Counted from the first letter of the stretch, positions 46,528 through 55,900 are shown. The stretch: DNA of 64,000 nucleotides from Flavobacterium sp. 9 (GCF_002754195.1 NZ_PEEU01000001.1:5394001-5458000), one strand, 5' to 3'. Translations and numbers: made by a program. The notes: a model not told the origin generated them from the letters alone.

Positions 46528-46636
46528 AAGAGATTTAATAGCGCTAAAAATAGAATGTTTTGAGTTAATGCATCTCTTTAAAAAGCATGAAATTTGAGTA
46601 ACAAACAAAATCATTATCAACTAAAATCACAAGCTT

Positions 46637-46798
46637 ATGTTACGTTATACAGTTATCTTTATTATTCTCGCTATCATAGCCGGAATATTTGGTTTTGGCG
46701 GAATTGCCGCTGGAGCAGCAAGTATTGCTAAAGTTTTATTCTTCATATTCTTAGTTTTATTCATTATATCACTAATTAGCGGAAGAAGAAGCGTTTAG
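46637..46798 (+). CDS. DUF1328 small membrane protein (YtjA-like)
   Basis: A 53-residue protein, [20 protein letters not shown] then [20 protein letters not shown] and a basic end SGRRSV. Two short membrane helices joined by a Gly/Ala turn match DUF1328/YtjA, a widespread stress-linked inner-membrane peptide of unknown function. Missed by simple length cut-offs because it is so short. Confidence 0.85.
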   Translation: MLRYTVIFIILAIIAGIFGFGGIAAGAASIAKVLFFIFLVLFIISLISGRRSV

Positions 46799-46825
46799 CC
46801 TCAGACAAATAAAAAAAAAGTAAAA

Positions 46826-46864
46826 AAACGGCACATATATCTCGGTAAATGTGTCGTTTGTATT
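46826..46864 (+). terminator. Terminator after the DUF1328 gene
   Basis: Eleven-bp stem AAACGGCACAT/ATGTGTCGTTT with one G-U pair (46826-46836 with 46849-46859) and a T-rich tail. Confidence 0.75.
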
Positions 46865-46890
46865 TTCAAAAAAAAATAAAAAATATAATT

Positions 46891-47538
46891 ATGGGAACAA
46901 AGAGCGGTGCTTACCAGGATGTTTACATCAAAAGAGACAATGAAATGGTAAGCTTAAAAAACGATGTAACGGATTTCTGCGAAAAATACTTAAAACCTGT
47001 ACATCCACAAAACTGGGATTGGTCGACGCGTGATTTCGAAAATCCTAAAAATGATCCAACAATTGCCGAAGCAAGAGCAATTGCAAACGTGGTTTTTAAG
47101 GATTTAAACGATAAAAAAGAAACTGACGTTGATTTGTCTACAATGAATAATGTCGAAGCGATCAAGGCTTATTTAAATCCGAAAAGCAAATATGAAGCTT
47201 TTAATATGGAAGAATTTGCTTTTGCCTTGAAAGTAGAACTCGAACACGGAAAAATTAAAGACGTCAACGTAACCAATAATCATCCGTTTTTGACCGCTAT
47301 GATTGCACTCGCACATATGACCGAAAGCCTCACGTATTACAAAAGATTGAAAGTAATGGAAGCTGAAGGTGAAATTTATGAAATCATGCGCAAAATCGAA
47401 AATTCAAAAACCGGAAAGGATAAATGGTACAAAGAACTAATCAAAGCCGAAGAAGAATTAATAGAAGCCAGAACAGGACTCGCAGAACGTTTAGAAAAAA
47501 TGGATGATATACCGGTTCTTGAGATTATTGGGGATTAG
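46891..47538 (+). CDS. DUF5661-containing protein
   Basis: A 215-residue cytoplasmic protein starting at the ATG at 46891; an upstream ATG at 46849 lies inside a terminator hairpin. The central block FNMEEFAFALKVELEHGKIKDVNVTNNHPFLTAMIALAHMTESLTYYKRL (about 105-155) matches DUF5661 as I recall it, in which a helical unit ends in ALAHxxExxDYYxRL. The C-terminus is a charged helix. Function unknown; neighbours are stress-type genes. Confidence 0.7.
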   Translation: MGTKSGAYQDVYIKRDNEMVSLKNDVTDFCEKYLKPVHPQNWDWSTRDFENPKNDPTIAEARAIANVVFKDLNDKKETDVDLSTMNNVEAIKAYLNPKSKYEAFNMEEFAFALKVELEHGKIKDVNVTNNHPFLTAMIALAHMTESLTYYKRLKVMEAEGEIYEIMRKIENSKTGKDKWYKELIKAEEELIEARTGLAERLEKMDDIPVLEIIGD

Positions 47539-47551
47539 GAAAAGAGAATAG

Positions 47552-48396
47552 AAAATAGAGAATAGAGCCAAGATGAAAGAGGCAAGATTATAGATTATAG
47601 AAAATAGACTAAAGTTTACTTACAGGAGCTGAGGTAATAAAATGTTTTGTTCCTGCGGAACCATCTCACACAATCTTGTCATTTCGATTTCTATTTTAAA
47701 AGTAATTATGCCATTCTTTCTTGATGGATCGAAATCCTAATTTTAAAAATAAAGAATTCCTACGGAATTTCATAAAAACGTTCCGGAGGAACAAAATATA
47801 TTGTAGGGATGGATTTTAATCCATCATTCGCAATCAAAACACAATCATTCGCAATTGGAACACAATCATTTGTAATCCTGAATACAATCATTCGTAATCG
47901 GAATACAAACATTCGTAATCCGGAACACAATCATTCGCAATTTGAAAACAATCATTCGCAATCAAAATACAATCATTCGCAATCCGGAACGCAATCATTC
48001 GCAATTTGAAAACAATCATTCAGAACCATATCACACAATCTTGTCATTTCGAGGAACGAGAAATCTTCGCGAGAAACTCTACAAAGATTGGCGATTTTAC
48101 TTATCGAGCTACTTACGAAGATTTCTCTCCCGAAGCTTCGGGATCGAAATGACAAGATTACTCACAAAAATAAAAGATTTCCACATAAAAAAACCGTTAA
48201 GCAATTAACGGTTTTTTTAACGCAACAAAGTTGCAAAGCAATATCAATTCAAAGTTTTTTAAAATTAGTCCTTTTACTCCTTCAAATCTTCAGTCTATTT
48301 TCTATAATCTGTAATCTTGGTTCTTTCATCTTGCCTCTATTGTTCTTTCATCTTGCCTCTATTTTCTAGCATCTATTCTCTATAATCTATTTTCTC
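47552..48396. repeat. ~850-bp composite palindromic region with tandem array
   Basis: Arms of the AGAATAGAAAATAGAG type at 47552-47610 and, reversed, at 48292-48396 (partly duplicated) bracket the gap. Inside are the 47-bp module 47779-47825 shared with 38771-38817, a 21-22-bp tandem array (47823-48014), a GTCATTTCGA-family hairpin (48037-48164) and a terminator hairpin AAAAACCGTTAA/TTAACGGTTTTT (48189-48216). The right arm runs into the 3' end of the acidic-protein gene at 48373. No gene is convincing between 47539 and 48372. Confidence 0.85.
47823..48014. repeat. Tandem array of nine 21-22-bp units
   Basis: Nine units, each starting ATCATTCGCAAT or a one- or two-base variant, followed by a 9-10-bp variable tail ending in ACA or GCA (for example CAAAACACA, TTGGAACACA, CCGGAACGCA). 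A partial tenth unit follows. Tail types CAAAAYACA, TTGAAAACA and CCGGAACRCA recur, so the array evolved by unit duplication. Confidence 0.92.
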
Positions 48397-48876
48397 AGCT
48401 TTCTCAGCGTCTTCTTCCTCCTGAACATCATCCTCAATATATTCTTCTTCCTCTTCATCGTCCTGGTCGAGATCTTCTAAATCATCCTCGGTTTCATTAA
48501 AATCATCTTCCAGAACATCTGACGGATTATCGAATTCATCGTTAACCTCGTCGGCGATGTTGTTGCCGCTTAAATCCAGTTTTTCCAGATATAAATCGTC
48601 ACTATCGTGTTTTAGGTCTTTTTCAGAATGAAAATCATCGTCTAAATCCTCTTCGTCTGCAATTTGATCCGGATTTGGTTTATTTGGGTTGTGACCATTT
48701 CTAATTGTATAACCACGCTCAGCGATTTCTCGGGTATTATCATCGCTTTCTTTCATGTCATCGATATCATATAGCTCTTCGTTCATAAGAGTGCTTCTAT
48801 CGGCCTTATTTTGATTCTGATTTCTAGGATCTTTATTTCCTTTAATCGTGCTGTATTTATTATCTGTAGTATTCAT
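48373..48876 (-). CDS. Highly acidic, disordered protein
   Basis: A 167-residue protein starting at the ATG at 48876; a frame extension to 48933 is weaker. It opens with a polar segment (MNTTDNKYSTIKGNKDPRNQNQNK) and from residue 65 on is dominated by Asp and Glu (EEDLDDDFHSEKDLKHDSDD, DLDQDDEEEEEYIEDDV). It lacks a signal peptide and is probably disordered. It may be a DNA-mimic, chaperone-like or cation buffer; none is established. The last codons (EKIDYRE) are written in the intergenic repeat arm. Confidence 0.65.
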   Translation of the reverse strand: MNTTDNKYSTIKGNKDPRNQNQNKADRSTLMNEELYDIDDMKESDDNTREIAERGYTIRNGHNPNKPNPDQIADEEDLDDDFHSEKDLKHDSDDLYLEKLDLSGNNIADEVNDEFDNPSDVLEDDFNETEDDLEDLDQDDEEEEEYIEDDVQEEEDAEKAEKIDYRE

Positions 48877-49002
48877 GATATTTAGTTTTAATGTTACATA
48901 TACAAATCTAATACTGAAACGAGAGGATTGCATTATAGAATTATAAATCGTAATTGTATAATTAACAGATTGTTACTTTGCTGAAGATGAGTTTCTGCAT
49001 AA

Positions 49003-49034
49003 AAAAAGACCGTTAATGATTTAACGGTCTTTTT
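49003..49034. terminator. Terminator of the 49064 gene
   Basis: Fourteen-bp perfect stem AAAAAGACCGTTAA/TTAACGGTCTTTTT with TGAT loop, downstream of the minus-strand acidic gene at 49064. Confidence 0.88.
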
Positions 49035-49063
49035 AATGGATTTATAGTGCTAATTCAAAAATA

Positions 49064-49378
49064 CTAATTGTCGTTTCTTTCTAAATCATCGTCATCAAAA
49101 TGATCTTCGTCTTCAATATGTTCTTCCTCGTCAAAATCGTTTGGTTCAGGAAGAATGTTGTCATCTTTCTCCGTTTTTTCGATAAAATCATCTTCATTTA
49201 TAACTTGTTCCTCATTCGGAATATTTTCATTTCTCGTAATACTATCTTTTTTCAGAAGATTATCAATCGCATTATCAATAAGAATTGCAGTATCTACGTC
49301 TAAATGACCTTTTTGATATTGTTTATGAAAAAAAAGTATCGCTTCCTGATAAATAGTATCTGTAGTATGTGATTTCAT
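49064..49378 (-). CDS. Acidic protein with helical N-terminus
   Basis: A 104-residue protein. The N-terminal half is helical and polar (IYQEAILFFHKQYQKGHLDVDTAILIDNAIDNLL), the C-terminal half Asp/Glu-rich (FDEEEHIEDEDHFDDDDLERND). Unknown family. It is adjacent to, and in the same direction as, the other acidic protein; a terminator lies between them, so they are separate transcripts. The upstream region contains CTGTAAGAC, also seen upstream of the DUF4142 gene. Confidence 0.68.
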   Translation of the reverse strand: MKSHTTDTIYQEAILFFHKQYQKGHLDVDTAILIDNAIDNLLKKDSITRNENIPNEEQVINEDDFIEKTEKDDNILPEPNDFDEEEHIEDEDHFDDDDLERNDN

Positions 49379-49568
49379 TTTAGTATGTTTTTTTAATTTT
49401 CAACAATACAAACCTATCTTACAAAACAAAAAAAAGTCTTACAGAATTCTAAAATGTCGTTGCATAATATACAGGTGTTTAGAATGCAATTTTAGTCTAT
49501 AATGATATAACTAGTCTGATAATCAAGTGGGTAATTTTATCAAATATTAATCTTATAAAATTATTACC

Positions 49569-50141
49569 ATGAAAACTACTGATAGTAAAAAAGCAACTAC
49601 TTCGAAACAAGAAGTAAAAAAAGGAGCAACAAAACCAAAATCAGATGCAGCATCCGGATTAACCGAATTATTCGAAAACGGATTAAAAGACATCTATTGG
49701 GCCGAAAAAGCGTTGACGAAGGCAATCCCTACAATGACCAAAAATGCGACGTCAGCGGACTTAATAGAGGCTTTAAACGCCCATTTGACCGAAACCGAAG
49801 AACATGTCATTCGATTAGAGAAAGTTTTTGAGCTTATTGATCAAAAAGCAGTCGCTAAAAAATGCGATGCAATGGCAGGTTTAATCGAAGAAGGCAAGGG
49901 GATTATTGAAGAAACTGAAATTGGGGTTGTACGTGATGCGGGTATTATCGCAGCAGCACAAAAAATCGAACATTACGAAATCGCTACTTACGGAACTTTA
50001 AGACAATTTGCCGAAACACTTGGCTGGGCCGAAGTTGCCACTTTGTTAGAGCAAACGCTTGAAGAAGAAAAAGGCGCCGACAAAAAATTGACCATTATTG
50101 CTGTAGACGCAGTAAATCTTGAAGCTGCAGAAGCAGATTAA
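49569..50141 (+). CDS. DUF892 ferritin-like protein (YciE/YciF family)
   Basis: A 190-residue protein: a basic, disordered N-terminal tail (about 1-28) and a ferritin-like four-helix bundle (LTELFENGLKDIYWAEKALTK, LTETEEHVIRLEKVFEL, IEHYEIATYGTLRQFAE, LEQTLEEEKGADKKL). The Glu/His pattern on the helices, ETEEH and EHYE, could bind a di-iron centre as in this family. YciE/YciF are stress-induced in enterobacteria. Followed by a terminator. Confidence 0.9.
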   Translation: MKTTDSKKATTSKQEVKKGATKPKSDAASGLTELFENGLKDIYWAEKALTKAIPTMTKNATSADLIEALNAHLTETEEHVIRLEKVFELIDQKAVAKKCDAMAGLIEEGKGIIEETEIGVVRDAGIIAAAQKIEHYEIATYGTLRQFAETLGWAEVATLLEQTLEEEKGADKKLTIIAVDAVNLEAAEAD

Positions 50142-50160
50142 TTACAGAATAACAACTAAG

Positions 50161-50189
50161 AAAGTGCGACTGTTAAGTGGCACTTTTTT
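50161..50189 (+). terminator. Terminator after the DUF892 gene
   Basis: Seven-bp stem AAAGTGC/GCACTTT (50161-50167 with 50180-50186) and a T tract. Confidence 0.7.
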
Positions 50190-50210
50190 AGTTTATAAAA
50201 AGAAAATATT

Positions 50211-50942
50211 ATGCCAGAAGGTCCGTCAATAGTGATTTTAAAAGAAGAAGTGCAGCAATTTACCAGACAGAAAGTGATTTCGGTTTCCGGAAATAGCAGT
50301 ATTGATATTCAAAGGCTTAGCGGTAAAACAATTCTTGAGTTTAAAACCTGGGGAAAGCATTTTTTAATATGTTTCGAAGGTTTTACAGTCAAAACCCATA
50401 TGCTCATGTTTGGTACGTATCGCGTTAACGAACGCAAGGAAACCGAGCCAAGACTTAGTATGGTTTTTAAAAACGGAGAACTTAACTTTTATACCTGTTC
50501 AATTAAAATCCTTGAAGGCGATATTAATGCGATTTATGATTGGGAAGAAGATGTGATGAACGAAAATTGGAACCCTAAGAAAGCAAAACAAAGTCTGGAT
50601 AAAATTCCGAATGAGATGATTTGTGATGCTGTTTTAGATCAAAACATTTTTGCAGGAGTAGGGAATATTATTAAAAATGAAGTTTTGTACCGTTGTAGAA
50701 TTCATCCCGAATCTTTGGTTGGTAAAATTCCATCGAAAGATCTGAAACAAATTATTGAGGAATGTTCGATTTATAGTTTTGAATTTTTGCATTGGAAGAA
50801 AAACCACGAACTGAAAAAACATTGGCTGGCATATACAAAAACAACTTGTTTAAGATGCAATCTTCCAATGAAAAAAAAGCAAACGGGAAGGAGAAATCGC
50901 AGAAGTTTTTTCTGTAACAACTGTCAAAAATTACATTTATGA
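50211..50942 (+). CDS. Fpg/Nei-family DNA glycosylase
   Basis: A 243-residue base-excision-repair enzyme for oxidised bases with AP-lyase activity. The mature N-terminus is PEG after Met removal: Pro is the Schiff-base nucleophile and Glu the proton donor. Lys in TWGKHFLICF is the conserved beta-turn lysine, the H2TH region is DQNIFAGVGNIIKNEVLYRCRIHP, and the zinc finger is CLRCNLPMKKKQ...FFCNNC. Closer to endonuclease VIII-like than to classical MutM. Its last codon overlaps the DUF72 start by an ATGA. Confidence 0.9.
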   Translation: MPEGPSIVILKEEVQQFTRQKVISVSGNSSIDIQRLSGKTILEFKTWGKHFLICFEGFTVKTHMLMFGTYRVNERKETEPRLSMVFKNGELNFYTCSIKILEGDINAIYDWEEDVMNENWNPKKAKQSLDKIPNEMICDAVLDQNIFAGVGNIIKNEVLYRCRIHPESLVGKIPSKDLKQIIEECSIYSFEFLHWKKNHELKKHWLAYTKTTCLRCNLPMKKKQTGRRNRRSFFCNNCQKLHL

Positions 50943-51652
50943 AAAATGAAGTTTTAATAGGATGTTCAAGTTACAATAATCGGCTCTGGAAGGGAATTTT
51001 CTACCCTGACAATTTGTCTGGTTCAGGGTTCTTTGAGTTTTATAGCCAGTACTTTAGCACGTATGAGTTCAACGGAAGCTTTTATAGGTTTCCGACCATA
51101 AAAATATTTGAAAACTGGTACAAAAAGACACCTGAGAATTTTATTTTTTCGGTAAAAGCGCCAAAAGAAATCACTCATATTAGAAAATTTACAGATTGCG
51201 AAACGCTAATTTCTGACTTTTATAACGTTTGTAAAACAGGCTTAAAAGAGAAATTAGGATGCGTTTTATTTCAGCTTCCGCCGAGTTATCACTTTAGTTC
51301 TGAAAAACTTCATCAGATTATTGGCAATTTGGATCTGAAATTCAAAAATGTAGTCGAATTTCGCCATGAAAGTTGGTGGAATCAAGAAGTTTGGGACGCT
51401 TTTCGAGAACATAATATCACGTTTTGCAGCGTTAGTCATCCGCAATTACCAGATACAATTTTTAAAGATTTTCCGTTGATTTATATTAGACTTCACGGAA
51501 AACCAAAGATGTTTTATTCGAGTTATTCACTTGAAGAATTACTTTATATAAAGAATGAAACTAATTTAAAATCAGCATTTATATATTTTAATAATACCGC
51601 AAGTGAAGCAGGGATTCTCAATGCTTTAGAGTTACAGAAAATGATGAGGTAA
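50939..51652 (+). CDS. DUF72 protein (YecE-like TIM barrel)
   Basis: A 237-residue DUF72 protein: the start EVLIGCSSYNNRLWKGIFYP, YEFNGSFYRFPTIKIFENWY, VLFQLPPSYHF, VVEFRHESWW and YIRLHGKPKMF are family blocks. Function unproven; frequently next to DNA repair genes, as here. The ATG overlaps the Nei-like stop codon (ATGA), so the two are translationally coupled, which points to a shared role. Confidence 0.9.
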   Translation: MKNEVLIGCSSYNNRLWKGIFYPDNLSGSGFFEFYSQYFSTYEFNGSFYRFPTIKIFENWYKKTPENFIFSVKAPKEITHIRKFTDCETLISDFYNVCKTGLKEKLGCVLFQLPPSYHFSSEKLHQIIGNLDLKFKNVVEFRHESWWNQEVWDAFREHNITFCSVSHPQLPDTIFKDFPLIYIRLHGKPKMFYSSYSLEELLYIKNETNLKSAFIYFNNTASEAGILNALELQKMMR

Positions 51653-51660
51653 AAAAAATT

Positions 51661-51751
51661 AACCGCAAAGTTCGCAAAGAAAAAAAACGCAAAGAACACA
51701 AAGAAATTAAACTTTGCGAACCTTGCGTAAATCTTTGCGAACTTTGCGGTT
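51661..51751. repeat. CGCAAAG-family palindrome acting as a convergent terminator
   Basis: Perfect 20-bp arms (51661-51680 with 51732-51751, AACCGCAAAGTTCGCAAAGA) and further inner CGCAAAG/CTTTGCG pairs. It sits between the converging DUF72 and PPOX-like genes, so a bidirectional terminator role is plausible. Confidence 0.85.
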
Positions 51752-51763
51752 AGGTTTTTAATG

Positions 51764-52270
51764 CTAACTCTGCAATTTCAAGTTTCCTTCAATTCCATCG
51801 TCCATTGTTTTACCGGTTACTAAGGCTGCGGCCATTTTTGCAATTGCGGCCATTTTCCCGTTTTTAGTATCCCAATAATAACCGTCTTCCGGAACTACTT
51901 TGATAACGCTTAAGTTTGGATCGTCTTCGCCGCCTGGCATCCAGACTTTAACGATTGGATCCCATAATTCTTTGATTGTTTCGCGATCGTACGAAATAGT
52001 TGCGGTTCCGTGTAGCGTCAGGAATTTGTCGTGTGGTTCCGAAAAGAAAATCTCAACCTGAGGATTCAGTGTGATTTCGGCATTATGACTGCTGTTTCGG
52101 TCTGATAGAAACCAAAGCTGTCCCAAATCATCAATTTTCTGAACAGACATTGGGCGCGATAGCAATCTGTAATCGTTGTAAGTGCAAAACATACATGTTT
52201 TTATATTTGCTGCAAGATCTTTTATTTTATCTACAGCAAACTCATTCGTAAGGTCTTTATGATCTCCCAT
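51764..52270 (-). CDS. Pyridoxamine-5'-phosphate-oxidase-like general stress protein
   Basis: A 168-residue flavin-binding-type split barrel (PF16242-like): MFCTYNDYRLLSRPMSVQKID, LWFLSDRNSSHNAEITLNPQVEIFFSEP and LTLHGTATISYDRETIKELWDPIVKVWMPGG are the characteristic blocks of general stress protein 26-type proteins. FMN or F420 binding and substrate unknown. It is transcribed alone, opposite the Nei-like/DUF72 pair, within the stress-type cluster. Confidence 0.88.
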   Translation of the reverse strand: MGDHKDLTNEFAVDKIKDLAANIKTCMFCTYNDYRLLSRPMSVQKIDDLGQLWFLSDRNSSHNAEITLNPQVEIFFSEPHDKFLTLHGTATISYDRETIKELWDPIVKVWMPGGEDDPNLSVIKVVPEDGYYWDTKNGKMAAIAKMAAALVTGKTMDDGIEGNLKLQS

Positions 52271-52479
52271 GACTTTATAATTTTTAGTTAGTTATTCGTT
52301 AACATGAATTTGTTAAACAGCTCATATATTGAGTTATATGTTAATCAGCTTCATTTAAAACTTAAGAATGGTAAAGTTGGCTTTTTTATATTTTTTTGAG
52401 TTATAGAATTTGATTTAAAACTTATTATATTCCAATTTAAAAAACTCTTTTTACAGAAAATAAAACAAAATATTTTAGC

Positions 52480-52487
52480 TATATTTG
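52480..52487 (+). promoter_or_regulatory. -7 box of the stand-alone receiver gene
   Basis: TATATTTG, 33 bp before the ATG at 52521. A TTG start codon inside this box at 52485 would extend the protein but is unlikely because it coincides with the promoter. Confidence 0.6.
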
Positions 52488-52520
52488 AAGAATATTTCAA
52501 CCCCATTTATACAATACCAC

Positions 52521-52952
52521 ATGACTGAATTTACTATTTTTTATACCGATGATGATGAAGACGATTTGAGCATTTTTTCAGATGCCGTCGAATCATTACC
52601 AAAAAAAATAAAGCTTCAGACTTATACTGGGGGAGAAAAGCTATTGAATGCAATTTACAATCCGCCGCCAACGCCTCATGTTGTATTTTTGGATTTGAAT
52701 ATGCCTGGTAAAAATGGTTTTGATGTTCTGACTGAACTTAAGAATTCAGAAGAGAAAAATGATATTCCGGTTATTATTTTCTCTACTTCAAACGAGCCAA
52801 GTATCATTGAAAAGTGTCGAAATCTAGGCGCAAGTTACTTCATCACAAAACCTATTTTGATGAAGGATATCGTAAAATCTATAGAACACGCAATTGAAAT
52901 CGATTGGGATAAATTCGATCCAGGCGAAAAAGACTTCGTTTATAAGTCATAA
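52521..52952 (+). CDS. Stand-alone CheY-like response regulator
   Basis: A 143-residue single receiver domain from ATG 52521: acidic pocket DDDEDDL, phospho-acceptor Asp58 in FLDLNMPGKNG, Thr/Ser in IIFSTSN and Lys in ITKPI. It has no output domain. It is convergent with the large PAS kinase at 52987-56196 (its 3' end is 34 bp away), the likely phosphate donor. Similar single receivers follow phytochrome-like or PAS kinases in other bacteria. Confidence 0.88.
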   Translation: MTEFTIFYTDDDEDDLSIFSDAVESLPKKIKLQTYTGGEKLLNAIYNPPPTPHVVFLDLNMPGKNGFDVLTELKNSEEKNDIPVIIFSTSNEPSIIEKCRNLGASYFITKPILMKDIVKSIEHAIEIDWDKFDPGEKDFVYKS

Positions 52953-52986
52953 ACGAAAAATTGCGATAGATTTGATTATTTTAAAA

Positions 52987-55900
52987 CTATTGTAATTCAG
53001 GAATATAAATATCGAAAGTGGCACCTTTGTCTTTTTCGCCATTTGCTGTTATAATTCCTTTATGATTTTCAACGATTTTTTTAACGATTGCAAGACCAAT
53101 TCCGGTTCCGGCGAACTCAGTTTCAGTGTTTAAGCGTTGAAAAACCTCAAAGATGCGTTCCTTGTATTCTGGATCAAAGCCAATTCCGTTATCCGAAATT
53201 TTAAGGTGATAATAAATCTTATCCGGAAAATCAACAGGCTGTTTTAAGCTATTTCCTTTAATTCTCTCCGCTTTAATTTCTATAATTGGCACAATGTCCT
53301 TTCGGGAGAATTTTAACGCATTACCGATCAAATTATGCAATAATTGTCTAAATTGAAACGGAATTACAGTTACTTCGCCCAAAGGCTGAAAATTGATTTG
53401 AGCATTTTTCTCTTCAATACGTTCCGAAAAATCGCTTGTAATTTCCTCAGCAATATCATCAAGATTAACGGTCACAAAAACTCTTTCTGCCGAATTTGTT
53501 CGTGAATACGTTAACAAATCCTGAATCAAAGTTTGCATTCTTTTTGCTGCAAATTCAATTCGGCTTAAATAAGTTTTGGCATTCGCCGAAATATTTTGCT
53601 CATCTAAATCCGCTAATCTACTGGCAAAAGTTTGAATTTTTCGAAGTGGTTCCTGCAAATCATGACTAGAGATATAAGCAAAAGACTGAAGTTCAATATT
53701 CATATTGATCAAGTCTCTGTTTTTAATTTCAAGCTGTTCCGTTCGTTCATGAACTTCTTTTTCCAATCGATTGGTAAAATCCTTTTGATCTTGAATATCA
53801 GTACTTGTACCAACCCACATTTGAATCTTTCCTTCTGAATCTTTCTGAGCAATGGCGCGGCTTAATTGCCATCTGTATGCACCATCAAAACGACGAAAAC
53901 GATGTTCTAATAAAAAGTCATTTCCGGTTTTTATAGATTCCATCCACGTATTTACGTTCTCTTCGCGATCATCAGGATGAATAATTTGCAGCCAGCCATG
54001 TTTGTCAATGTCGTTTTTATCTAGACCTGAAAAGCTGTAAACAGATTGGTTAAAGTAATTCAGATTTCCCAGAGCGTCACTTGTCCAGACAAATTGCGGC
54101 ATCGAATCGGCCAAAAGCCTGAATTTTTGCTCACTTTTCATCAAGATTTCCCGACCTTCTTTTTCATCCGTAATATCCATTACGGTTCCAATCATTTTGA
54201 TAGGTGCTTTATTTTCATCAAAAAATATCTTGCCATGCGCTCTAATCCATGCGATAGAATCGTCAGGTTTAATAATGCGGCATTCATATTTGTAAATACT
54301 TGATTTAAGAGCTATTGTATACGCTTTTTCTAAAATAGGAAGATCTTCGGGATATATCTGATTTAAAATCTGCGGACGCGTAATTTTTACAGCTTTATCC
54401 AGGCCAAAAACAGTCGGTAAATTCTCAGAGTATATTAATTTCTGATTCGAAACATTCAAATCCCAAGTTGCGATTTCAGCTATTTCGGCTGCAAGACGCG
54501 CTCTTTGTTCTGCATTTTCTACCTTTTTTCGAGCTTTGACTTTATCCGTAACATCATTTACCGTAACCATAACGCCCGATATTTTGCCTTCTTTTTCGAA
54601 CAAAGGCGTGTATTGATAATCAAGATAAAATTTTTGCAGTTTTCCTTTGATATCAACATAAGCAAGCGCTTCTTTTTCTTTGACAATTTTTCCTTTATAC
54701 AAAACTTCATCAAGAAGTTCAGGGTATTTTTGTCCTCGTAATTCAGGGAAAACATCAAGTAACGGTAGGCCAATAGCTTCATTTTCTTTTTTCTGCCAGA
54801 TGGTTTTCATCATTGTATTATTGGCCAATTCAATCGTATGATCTTTACCTCTAAAAATCGCCATCGCAATAGGAGAGTCCATAACCAGTTTTCTAAAAGC
54901 AGTTTCACTTTCAGTCAAGAGATATTTTGCTTTTACAGCTTCTGTAACTTCATGCGAAACAATTATAACGCCGGATATACTGCCATCTTCTTCCCTTAAC
55001 GGATGAAAAACAAGATTAAAATAACAATTTTCTTGTCGGCCATAACGGTTTAAAGTAACCGATAATTCATCTGTATAATATGGGATTCCATCCTGATAAA
55101 CCTTTGATAGCAGCGGATAAACAGTATCTCTGGCTTCCGGAACAGAAGTAAAAACAGGTTTGTCTAAAACTTCTTCTTCGGTTTTATCTACAATTTGCAA
55201 GTATGTTGCATTAGCCATTTCTACAATTAAATCAGCGCCTCTAAGAATTGCAATTCCCAGCGGAAGCTGCTTTACAGTATCTTTAAATCGTTTCTCACTT
55301 TCTTCAACAGCATTGCGGGAAACCACCTGAAGCGTCACATCATTTGCAATTGCGACAATTCCAGAAATCGTTCCGTCAGGTTCTTTTAAAGCTTCATAAA
55401 CGACATTTATAAAGGTATTTACGATTTTGCCTTTTCGGGTCAATTTTACAGGAAGCTCGTACGCCATGAATTTCTCGCCGGTTGTAAAAACGTTTTCGAG
55501 AATATCCTCAAGACCTTGACCTGTGGCTTCTGGTAAGGCTTCAAAAACGGGTTTATTAATTACGTCATCGATTTTGCGTTCCCAGATTTCAAGCATCAGT
55601 TCATTGGCGATTTCGATAACATAATCTTTTCCTCTAAAAATGCACATAGCATTTGGCGTCTGAAGAATGTTGTTTCGATAACGTTCATTACTGTTTTCAA
55701 GCTTTTTTAGAATATTTACTTTATCGGTTGTTTCATTGCAAATTACAAGTACACCGCCAATTTTTCCTTCATCATTACTAACCGGACTATAACTAAAAGT
55801 CCAGTAAACATCTTCCATTTTTCCGTTTCGGTATATTGGCAAAAGCTGATCTTCGTGCCAGGTAGCTTCACCTTGAATGAGAACCTGATCGATCAAAGGC

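Noticed and set aside
47823..48014. Possible CRISPR array
   Set aside because: The repeated part is only about 12 bp and the variable parts 9-10 bp with recurring types; CRISPR repeats and spacers are each about 25-40 bp, and no cas gene is present.
47809..48369. Small plus-strand frames in the tandem array and hairpin
   Set aside because: They are translations of the 21-22-bp repeats and the GTCATTTCGA hairpin.
48876..48933. Upstream extension of the acidic protein
   Set aside because: The extra N-terminal 19 residues (MQSSRFSIRFVYVTL...) are unlike the rest, and the ATG at 48876 fits better.
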